11,979 bases of DNA from Bacteroidota bacterium. GTDB lineage: Bacteria > Bacteroidota > Bacteroidia > UKL13-3. Location of the stretch: positions 1 to 11,979 of the forward strand of contig RDYC01000222.1 in NCBI GenBank assembly GCA_004293295.1, read 5' to 3'. Shown here piece after piece: positions 6,547 to 11,979 of this stretch (within the stretch, counting starts at the first letter, position 1; each line of letters starts with the position of its first letter). The notes beneath the pieces are model-generated. The model made no database searches. It was given only the letters and a program-made list of their open reading frames with translations, and was not told the origin of the DNA. The position numbers and the translations under genes were made by a program.

Positions 6547-8229
6547 ATGAGAAAACTATTGATTTTTAGCGTTATTCTGATAGCAGGAGATATGCTAATG
6601 GCTCAGCCAAACAAGCCCATTAAAGCAACACTAGATAAAGCAATTGTTTATTTACAAGGAGCACACCTGTATTACAATGAAACTACCATGCTCAAGGCTG
6701 GTTACAATGAGTTGCTGTTTGAGAACATCTCACCATTTATTAATCCTGTTTCGTTGCAAGCAAATAGCAAAGGAGGTGTGGTAATGGATGTAAAGCACCA
6801 ATTAAAGTATAAAGAACAGCCCGTTTTTACTGGCAAATACGATAAGGCCATAGAGCGGGTGCTTGATTCGTTGAATGACATGAGTTTTGACATTAAAGAC
6901 ATCAATAACAAGTTAAAGGTGCTTGCATCCGAAAAACAATTGCTGCTAAATAACAACATGATGAAGGGCGTTTTTTCTAAGGACTCATTGCCTTTGCTTA
7001 AAGATGGCATGCAGTTTTTACGAGACAAACTGAACAATATTTATGATTTAGAACTTAAACAGGAGCGTTTACTTAACGCAGCGGAGGCGTTGAAAATAAA
7101 ACTAACAACCCGATATAATGAGTTATTGCAGTTAAAAGGAAACGAAGGAGCGTTACAGGATGAGTACGCGCAGCCTATTCATCAAATATTGGTTACCATT
7201 TATAGTGAAAATGCCGGAAGTGCTGCAGTTGGATTTAACTATTTTATGCAAGAAGCCAGCTGGGTTCCATTGTACGATTTACAAGCTTCTTCAACTACCA
7301 ATACCTTGCAACTTAAATACATGGCCAATGTTACCCAAAACTCAGGCATTAACTGGAAAGGTGTTTCCCTTACACTTAGCACCTCTAACCCTGCGGAGAG
7401 CAACGTGAAGCCGGAACTAACACCTTGGTTTGTTACCTTTATTGAGTACGCCAGAAAGCCACAGCCTGTTAGTTATAGATTAAAAACCAACCAAGTTACT
7501 GTTGCTGCAAAAAGTGAGCAAGAGGATTTGGTTAGAACAAACTCTGACGGAGGAGGTACTACGACAAGCAACGCAAATGAGTTAAAGATTCAAGACTTTG
7601 TTACTGTTAGTGAAAACTTAATTAGAACGGAGTATGATATTAAACTGAAGTACCAGATAGAAAGTGACAATCAGCCCCATAAAGTAATTATTAACCAACG
7701 TGATGTGCCCGTACACCTTAAATTTGCTGCGGTTCCGAAACTGTGTACAGAAGCCTTTTTAATGGCGGATATCACAGGCTGGGAAGAAATGAATATTATA
7801 CCGGGAAATGCTCGCTTATTTTTTGATGGGGCTTATGTTGGCGAAACTTTGCTAGACGCACAAAGTACCAGTGATACTTTGAATGTTAATCTTGGCAGGG
7901 ACAAAAATATTGTATTGATGAGAAAAAAGGTCAAAGAGAAAACCAAGGTGCGGTTTTTAGATGACGATAAAGTAGAAACGCATACCGTTGAAATAACGGT
8001 AAGAAACACCAAAAACATCCCGATTGAACTCTTGCTAGAAGACCAAATACCTGTTGCAAGAAACACCAACGATATCAAAATTACCTTAGCTGAGGGCAGC
8101 CGTGCAGAATTGGATGAGACAACCGGAAAATTAAAATGGTTGTTAAAACTTAACTCAAAAGACACGAAAAAGGTGGTGTTTACTTATGAAATCCGTTACC
8201 CTAAAAACAAGGTGTTGGCCGGGCTTTAA
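6547..8229 (+). CDS. MuiA-family (mucoidy inhibitor A, DUF4140/DUF4139) exported protein
   Basis: This 560-residue protein has a signal peptide of about 19 residues (basic MRK, hydrophobic LLIFSVILIAG, cleavage probably after LMA). A DUF4140-like N-terminal domain begins with ATLDKAIVYLQGAHL. A helical, probably coiled-coil region lies at about 95-205, and a C-terminal beta-rich DUF4139 domain covers about 210-560 and ends in FTYEIRYPKNKV, typical of the family. A Gly/Ser/Thr-rich insert (about 338-347, GGGTTTSN) divides the C-terminal domain. The family is named for inhibition of mucoidy, but the biochemical role is not established. A periplasmic or envelope location is expected. The gene is single and divergent from the ECF sigma factor at 6460. 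It is followed 8 bp after the stop by a strong terminator, so it forms its own transcription unit. The start is the ATG at 6547 with an A-rich leader and no Shine-Dalgarno. Confidence 0.87.
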   Translation: MRKLLIFSVILIAGDMLMAQPNKPIKATLDKAIVYLQGAHLYYNETTMLKAGYNELLFENISPFINPVSLQANSKGGVVMDVKHQLKYKEQPVFTGKYDKAIERVLDSLNDMSFDIKDINNKLKVLASEKQLLLNNNMMKGVFSKDSLPLLKDGMQFLRDKLNNIYDLELKQERLLNAAEALKIKLTTRYNELLQLKGNEGALQDEYAQPIHQILVTIYSENAGSAAVGFNYFMQEASWVPLYDLQASSTTNTLQLKYMANVTQNSGINWKGVSLTLSTSNPAESNVKPELTPWFVTFIEYARKPQPVSYRLKTNQVTVAAKSEQEDLVRTNSDGGGTTTSNANELKIQDFVTVSENLIRTEYDIKLKYQIESDNQPHKVIINQRDVPVHLKFAAVPKLCTEAFLMADITGWEEMNIIPGNARLFFDGAYVGETLLDAQSTSDTLNVNLGRDKNIVLMRKKVKEKTKVRFLDDDKVETHTVEITVRNTKNIPIELLLEDQIPVARNTNDIKITLAEGSRAELDETTGKLKWLLKLNSKDTKKVVFTYEIRYPKNKVLAGL

Positions 8230-8237
8230 TATGATTC

Positions 8238-8284
8238 CATCAATGTAAGCGGCTGGTTTACTAGCCGCTTACATTGATGTTTTT
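8238..8284 (+). terminator. Rho-independent terminator with perfect 17-bp stem
   Basis: A perfect inverted repeat (8238-8254 pairing with 8263-8279) is separated by an 8-nt loop (GGTTTACT) and followed by five T residues at 8280-8284. The central stem AGCGGCT/AGCCGCT is GC-rich and the base of the stem is AT-rich. It begins 8 bp after the stop of the MuiA-family gene. On the other strand the stem is followed by GGAATC with no T-run, so it should work in the plus direction only. Confidence 0.93.
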
Positions 8285-8352
8285 GCTCCACCCCTTTATA
8301 CAAAAAACCAAGCATTCTATTTTTTTAAAAAATCATTGCATATTGCAGCAAA

Positions 8353-9312
8353 ATGAATTTGTACGCTGCCACACATCGTTTGCTTAATTTGGGGTTTTGG
8401 TTTTTTTACCACAAGGTACATCGCACAACGCAACATCAAGTGCCTGCAAATGGCCCGGTTTTATTGGTGGCAAACCACCCCAACTCCTTTATGGACGCCT
8501 TGGTAATTGCGGCAAGTTTACCACGCCCAACACACTTTTTGGCTCGGGGCGATGCTTTTAAAAATCCAATACTTAGAAAAATTTTTACGGCTTACCAAAT
8601 GCTTCCTGTATATCGTATCAGCGAGGGAAAAGAAAATATCGAGAAAAACTTTGAGACGTTTGACGCCAGTTATGATGCATTAGCTAAAGGAGGAATGGTG
8701 CTAATTTTTGGAGAGGGGTTGTGTAAAAACAACTGGGATTTAAGGCCACTAAAAAAAGGACCCGGAAGGATTGCACATCGTGCATGGAATAGCGAAGGTC
8801 CGGCTAATAAACTTTGCATTGTACCTGTGGGCTTAACTTATGAACACTTTGATGGGGGTGGTAAGTCGGTAGTTGTAAATTTCGGAACACCTATTACCCA
8901 GCATGATTTCCAGCGCAATTTGCCCGCTTCTACCTTGGTTCAACAATTGAATGAGCGCATTGCGGAACAACTGGAGAGTTTAGCTTACATCAACCACACC
9001 CTAAAATCGGACGGTAACGAACACAACGCCATGATGGCAAGCTGGCAAAAAGCGGAGCAAGAAAATAGGGATGTATTAAGTGCATTAAAACAATCTCAAA
9101 CACTCAACAAAACCGGAAAGTTAAATAAACGGTGGTTTACAAGAATTCATCTTGGAGTGATAGCCTTGCCTCATTACTGGATGATGATGATGTTTGCGAA
9201 AAAGTTTACAAAGGGCAGTGTGTTTTACGATTCCGTTTTGTTCGGTTTGGTATTATTTCTTTTCCCTTTTTATTGGCTTAGTTTGTTGGCGCTAATCCTT
9301 TACTTTATTTAA
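8353..9312 (+). CDS. PlsC-like lysophospholipid/glycerol-3-phosphate acyltransferase
   Basis: This 319-residue protein has the acyltransferase block order of the PlsC superfamily, which transfers an acyl chain to a glycerolipid precursor at the membrane. Block I is NHPNSFMD (H42, D48), with five residues between His and Asp rather than the usual four. Block II is GDAFKNPILRKIF followed by LPVYR (about 66-88). Block III is FGEG (119-122) in place of the common FPEG. Block IV is IVPVG (156-160). The C-terminus (about 268-319) is hydrophobic with probably two membrane segments, which suggests an anchored enzyme. The exact substrate is uncertain: lysophosphatidate or glycerol-3-phosphate are the main options. 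The start follows an A-rich leader (GCAGCAAAATG) after the terminator. The last 21 bp overlap the opposing VOC gene's end. Confidence 0.85.
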   Translation: MNLYAATHRLLNLGFWFFYHKVHRTTQHQVPANGPVLLVANHPNSFMDALVIAASLPRPTHFLARGDAFKNPILRKIFTAYQMLPVYRISEGKENIEKNFETFDASYDALAKGGMVLIFGEGLCKNNWDLRPLKKGPGRIAHRAWNSEGPANKLCIVPVGLTYEHFDGGGKSVVVNFGTPITQHDFQRNLPASTLVQQLNERIAEQLESLAYINHTLKSDGNEHNAMMASWQKAEQENRDVLSALKQSQTLNKTGKLNKRWFTRIHLGVIALPHYWMMMMFAKKFTKGSVFYDSVLFGLVLFLFPFYWLSLLALILYFI

Positions 9313-10341
9313 TCCCATTGCGTTAATCATCCAGTTTGGTAGTGGCTTGTTTTGGCCACGTTTTTTTAAATCCAAGTACCACCCAAACTTTTTCATTATG
9401 GGAACTTTGTGTGTTTCTACCATTTCTATTAATGTGCCGTCCGGGTCTTCAGCATACGAAAAACGCCCGCCTGATTCACCCATATCAAAGGTATCTGCGC
9501 TATCCACCGTAAAGGCAACATTGTTTTCCCTCATCCGTTGTTTCAAGGCATTCATATCACTTACATCAAAACATACATGGATAAAACCACCATCACCCCA
9601 AAACCTGTTTTCAAAAGTTTTCACCGGATTGCGATCAAGGCATTGGAGCAACTCAATTTCAATATTGCCTAGCAGCTTACTAAAGGGTGCAGTAAAGTTA
9701 TTACTAAATGCCAATTTCACCCTTCTGAATTTGCTGTTGGTATATGCCTCTCCTAAATCATTAAACGTTCCTGTTTCATCAGAAACCAATTGGTTTACCC
9801 CTAAACAATTCTGATAAAATGCAATGGCTTTATCCATATTGCTTACTCCAATGGTTACCCCACCAACACCGCCCATCATGTAGTTTTTACTTTTAAAAAA
9901 CGTGGTGTTATGGATGAGCTGAAAATTATTTCCGAATTCATCTTTAATCCAAAAGGTTTGTTGACCATTGTTTGTATTAAACAGCGCAGAACACCCATTT
10001 TTGTCTTTTAATTGCTGATATGCCTGAACCACATCATTGCATTTAATTTTAACTGCATTAATGCCCAAGTCTCCAAGAAATACCTCCCTTTCCGGATACA
10101 TCGTTTTGCGGCTGGTAAACTGCCATATCTCTGCGCCTCCGCCACCATTCATGTTCATGGCCAAAATAGCCCTTCGTGCGTGTACCTCATTACCGGTATA
10201 ACGCGTCATAAGCTTGGCTTGTGCTTCGTCATCAAATATCTTTACATCAAAACCAAAAGTTCTTCTAAACCAAGTAAAATAGGCACCTGCATCAGGGATT
10301 CCGATCCCTACCTGCTGTATGCCTGAAATAAGTTGTTGCAT
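9292..10341 (-). CDS. VOC-fold protein with four beta-alpha-beta modules (glyoxalase/HPPD-like)
   Basis: This 349-residue protein carries two paired VOC domains. Module 1 spans about 5-75 (VGIGIPDAGAYFTWF ... AEIWQF), module 2 about 92-145, module 3 about 160-232 (VTIGVSNMDKAIAFYQNCLG ... IEIELLQ) and module 4 about 252-310 (FIHVCFDVSDM ... EDPDGTLIEMVE). In the C-terminal pair the likely metal positions E230, H255 and E306 are present, but the first position is T163 rather than His or Gln. The N-terminal pair keeps E71 but has little else that looks like a metal site. The enzyme class (dioxygenase, lyase or isomerase) cannot be assigned; resemblance to 4-hydroxyphenylpyruvate dioxygenase is general only. 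The gene begins by TAATG overlap with the upstream SDR gene's stop, so the two are probably coupled. Its 3' end overlaps the acyltransferase gene by 21 bp. Confidence 0.78.
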   Translation of the reverse strand: MQQLISGIQQVGIGIPDAGAYFTWFRRTFGFDVKIFDDEAQAKLMTRYTGNEVHARRAILAMNMNGGGGAEIWQFTSRKTMYPEREVFLGDLGINAVKIKCNDVVQAYQQLKDKNGCSALFNTNNGQQTFWIKDEFGNNFQLIHNTTFFKSKNYMMGGVGGVTIGVSNMDKAIAFYQNCLGVNQLVSDETGTFNDLGEAYTNSKFRRVKLAFSNNFTAPFSKLLGNIEIELLQCLDRNPVKTFENRFWGDGGFIHVCFDVSDMNALKQRMRENNVAFTVDSADTFDMGESGGRFSYAEDPDGTLIEMVETHKVPIMKKFGWYLDLKKRGQNKPLPNWMINAMGLNKVKD

Positions 10342-11138
10342 TATTTTAAATCTAATTTTTTAACCAAATAAACAAAAATGGATGGGAAAAATCGGTATAA
10401 GAACAATAAAATCCTTTCTTGTTTTACAATATACACCTGTTGTTTGCCTTGAGCAACGGCACGTATTATGCGATTTGCACAAACATCTGCCCGTATGCCT
10501 TTGGCCTGTCCCTCGTCAAGTAGTTCATGTTTTGAGCCGTCACTCTTTAAAGCATTATAGGAAATGTTAGTAAGGATTCTGCCCGGTGAAACGGTAGTGA
10601 AGTTTATTTGTGGGTGCTTATTTTCCAGCATCCACGATTCGAAAAAACCAACCAAAGCGTGTTTTGATGCAGCGTAGGCGCTGCGCTGCGGAAAGCCAAA
10701 GGTTCCGGTTACACTACTTATATTAACAATATTCGCCTGAGGAGATGCCAATAAAAGCGGCCATAATGATTTGGTAAGCTTTACCGGAGAAAAAAAGTTT
10801 AACTCCATAATCTGCCGATCAACCAGTTCACTTGTTTCTTCTGCCTGCGACCGTTGGCTTATTCCTGCATTGTTAATCAACACATCAATTTTGTTCACCG
10901 CTTCTGTTACCTTGGCTACCAACAACTCAACCTCATTCATCTTTATTAAATCCGCTTGGTAAACCAACACCTTGGCTCCGCTTTGCTCACAGGTCTTTTT
11001 TACTTCAAGCAACTGCGCATTGTTTCTGCCTACCAGTATAAGTGTTGCTTGTTGTTTGGCCAGTTGTATGGCTAACTCCTTTCCAATGCCGGAAGTGGCT
11101 CCTGTTATTAAAATGTTTTTGTGTTTAAAATACTGCAT
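10341..11138 (-). CDS. Short-chain dehydrogenase/reductase (classical SDR)
   Basis: This 265-residue protein, started at the ATG at 11138, is a classical SDR oxidoreductase. TGATSGIG (12-19) is the NAD(P) glycine motif, NNAG (89-92) the structural motif, N114 the catalytic Asn, S141/S142 the catalytic serine region, and Y155-x3-K159 the active site (YAASK), so the N-S-Y-K tetrad is complete. G37-R38 after the second beta strand suggests NADP(H). The extreme C-terminus (about 246-261: ILLFLYRFFPSIFVYL) is hydrophobic and may attach the protein to the membrane, as in DHRS7-like SDRs. A longer GTG-initiated form from 11156 would add six residues outside the family motif, so it is not preferred. 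The stop overlaps the VOC gene's start (TAATG). The substrate is unknown. Confidence 0.88.
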   Translation of the reverse strand: MQYFKHKNILITGATSGIGKELAIQLAKQQATLILVGRNNAQLLEVKKTCEQSGAKVLVYQADLIKMNEVELLVAKVTEAVNKIDVLINNAGISQRSQAEETSELVDRQIMELNFFSPVKLTKSLWPLLLASPQANIVNISSVTGTFGFPQRSAYAASKHALVGFFESWMLENKHPQINFTTVSPGRILTNISYNALKSDGSKHELLDEGQAKGIRADVCANRIIRAVAQGKQQVYIVKQERILLFLYRFFPSIFVYLVKKLDLK

Positions 11139-11152
11139 GCTTTTGTTTATTC

Positions 11153-11212
11153 TCACTTGGTTTTTTTTGCTGTAGTGCCAACAAAATCTTTTAAAAATTC
11201 AGATCTTTTCAT
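11153..11212 (-). other. Very short ORF (19 codons) just upstream of the SDR gene
   Basis: On the minus strand an ATG at 11212 opens MKRSEFLKDFVGTTAKKTK and ends in TGA at 11153-11155. The in-frame stop before the ATG is seven codons upstream. It lies 14 bp before the SDR ATG. The MKRSEFLK start resembles real bacterial N-termini, so it could be a translated leader, a remnant N-terminus, or chance. I make no functional claim. Confidence 0.25.
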
Positions 11213-11257
11213 ACCTTTTACGGAGTTTTTGGTTTAACATTTCATTAATACCAGAAC

Positions 11258-11294
11258 AAAGCCCCTCGCTGTCGTCAAACTGTAGTGGGGCTTT
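11258..11294. terminator. GC-rich hairpin, possible terminator or transcript-end relic
   Basis: AAAGCCCC (11258-11265) pairs perfectly with GGGGCTTT (11287-11294) around a 21-nt loop. The plus strand continues CTTTTCG and the minus strand CTTTGTTC, so both sides have only a short T-run. The stem resembles a Rho-independent terminator, but no intact gene ends beside it on either strand. It may be left over from a deleted neighbour or may shield the SDR gene from upstream readthrough. Confidence 0.45.
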
Positions 11295-11397
11295 TCGTTG
11301 ATGGTCAAGCAAATGTGCATGAATGTTTACTACTTTCATACCGCCAAAATGGCACGTGTTCTATCCAATTTAGCAATTTTTAGTATTTTGCCGATGT

Positions 11398-11423
11398 TTG
11401 GCTAATCTACAGGTTTAGGCCAA
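11398..11423. promoter_or_regulatory. Imperfect inverted repeat upstream of XRE gene (possible operator)
   Basis: TTGGCTAA (11398-11405) and TTAGGCCAA (11415-11423) form an inverted repeat with one bulged G and a 9-nt spacer. It ends 12 bp before the ATG of the XRE-type regulator fragment. XRE regulators often bind inverted repeats at their own promoter, so an autoregulatory operator is conceivable, but a chance repeat is not excluded. Confidence 0.25.
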
Positions 11424-11435
11424 TCTCAAAACTAC

Positions 11436-11621
11436 ATGAAGATTATGAAATTGTGCAACGAAAAGCTACGTAAATTAAGAATAAGTGCCAACATGACCCA
11501 AGAACAAATGGCTGACGAAATAGGAATGAGTTATTCAAACTACAACCGCTTAGAGAGTGGCAAGCGAAATATTAAAATGGAACACAGATCATTTTTGGGC
11601 ATACTTGTTTGTCAACAGTAA
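11436..11621 (+). pseudogene. XRE-family helix-turn-helix regulator, 3' truncated
   Basis: The first 45 or so residues form a Cro/CI-type helix-turn-helix: KLRKLRISANMTQEQMADEI, followed by GMSYSNYNRLESGKRNIKM. MTQEQMADEIGMSYSNYNRLE gives the two DNA-binding helices and the ESGKR loop typical of the family. After KMEH (about 11585) the frame turns into RSFLGILVCQQ and stops, in DNA that on the opposite strand encodes the end of an IS66 transposase. The natural protein would need at least the fifth helix and usually more, so this is probably a broken gene. A residual DNA-binding peptide is possible but unlikely to fold fully. The start is the ATG at 11436; M4 at 11445 is an alternative. There is no Shine-Dalgarno. 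Confidence 0.7.
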
Positions 11622-11979
11622 TCGCAAGCAGTTCATTGAGTGTATTTTCAAAAGTAGTTGCTTCAATAGAATTGGGTAAATATGCTTGGATAAGCGTTTT
11701 TCGAGTATCAAAAATGGAGACGATAAGTTCTTTGAATGATGTAGCAAAGTAGAGTTTTTCAGATTCTTCCAAAAAAATAAGCTCTCGTAATAAATGTGCT
11801 AAACATAGTTGATGATTTTCGACAGTAGCCTTTAATGGTGCAGCCCAACGGTCAGAAATCAAAGTGACATTTGGTAGTCCGTCTTTCCAAACACTGTTTA
11901 TTGTTTGAGAGCCACGATTATCGGAGGCAACAATGAAAGTGTTAAGAAGGTTTTGCCACACCCAAATCCACCATTTAGC
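11572..11979 (-). pseudogene. IS66-family transposase, fragment (3' truncated; 5' part beyond window)
   Basis: The frame is open from the window's right edge; the GTG at 11961 is internal, since AKWWIW precedes it in frame. Recognisable IS66 DDE transposase blocks are WWIWVWQN, TFIVASDNRGSQ, the LISDRWAAPLKA segment with the second catalytic Asp, and HQLCLAHLLREL. The helical insert follows and ends at LLAITVDKQ. Then PKMICVPF and a stop occur where an intact protein would run on through the VPPDNNGSERAIRN-type block carrying the catalytic Glu and the C-terminal domain. That block is absent, and the stop lies within XRE-gene DNA, so the element is truncated and should be inactive by itself. 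The first catalytic Asp would lie outside the window. Confidence 0.82.
11586..11979 (-). mobile_element. IS66-type insertion sequence remnant (one end deleted, other end outside window)
   Basis: Transposase coding sequence replaces host DNA from about 11583-11590 to the right edge. The transposase 3' end and the terminal inverted repeat expected beyond it are missing at this side, so the boundary is a deletion or recombination junction and not a clean insertion end. The exact breakpoint is estimated from where each protein loses family resemblance. Confidence 0.65.

Larger units (their letters stand above)
11139..11435. other. Intergenic region with hairpin, tiny ORF and possible operator-like repeat
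   Basis: No convincing protein gene is visible here. It separates the minus-strand SDR gene from the plus-strand XRE fragment. The recognisable items are a GC-rich hairpin (11258-11294), a 19-codon minus-strand ORF (11153-11212) and an imperfect inverted repeat close to the XRE start (11398-11423). A 34-codon plus-strand frame at 11301-11405 shows no family resemblance and is probably chance. Confidence 0.6.

Noticed and set aside
3206..6668. An 11-base identity (GGAGCACACCT) in the reductase and MuiA-family genes
   Set aside because: It falls in unrelated coding frames and is short; best explained by chance.
11301..11405. 34-codon plus-strand ORF beginning MVKQMCMNVYYF
   Set aside because: No family resemblance, no recognisable start signal, and it overlaps the possible operator repeat.
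1..11979. CRISPR arrays, tRNA or rRNA genes, riboswitches
   Set aside because: No regularly spaced repeats, cloverleaf-like segments or recognisable structured RNA were seen on either strand.

Overview
The window looks like chromosomal DNA of a Bacteroidota member, probably an environmental Chitinophagales/Sphingobacteriales-type lineage. The evidence is AT-rich coding DNA, A-rich sequence rather than Shine-Dalgarno motifs before the starts, a LysM protein of the kind linked to glucosaminidases in this phylum, an ECF sigma/anti-sigma pair, a MuiA/DUF4139 protein and IS66-type transposase sequence. The genus cannot be fixed from the sequence alone.

Layout. Positions 1-1933 (+): the C-terminal part of a multi-LysM cell-wall protein, coupled through TAATG to a PLP-dependent D-cysteine desulfhydrase/ACC-deaminase-family enzyme. 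Positions 1941-3110 (-): an arginase-fold protein that has lost most metal ligands. Positions 3175-4871 (+): an NAD(P)-dependent epimerase/reductase, probably with a TTG start, overlapping a TPR-like lipoprotein gene by ATGA. Positions 4887-6460 (-): an ECF sigma factor overlapping its membrane anti-sigma factor. Positions 6547-8229 (+): an exported MuiA-family (DUF4139) protein divergent from the sigma factor, closed by a very strong terminator at 8238-8284. Positions 8353-9312 (+): a PlsC-like acyltransferase whose end overlaps, tail to tail, a VOC-fold protein (9292-10341, -). The VOC gene is coupled through TAATG to an upstream SDR dehydrogenase (10341-11138, -). Positions 11139-11435 hold no convincing gene, but contain a GC-rich hairpin and a very short ORF. 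Positions 11436-11979: a truncated XRE-type helix-turn-helix gene runs head-on into the 3'-truncated end of an IS66 transposase, which is a recombination scar.

The genes form short overlapping transcription units. Plausible functional links are cell-envelope upkeep (LysM protein, lipoprotein, acyltransferase, sigma/anti-sigma) and small-molecule redox or amino-acid metabolism (PLP enzyme, SDR, VOC). Most of the window reads as ordinary core genome. The accessory character is confined to the right end. I see no CRISPR array, tRNA, rRNA or clear defence system. The best candidates for unusual biology are the arginase-fold pseudoenzyme and the XRE/IS66 junction.
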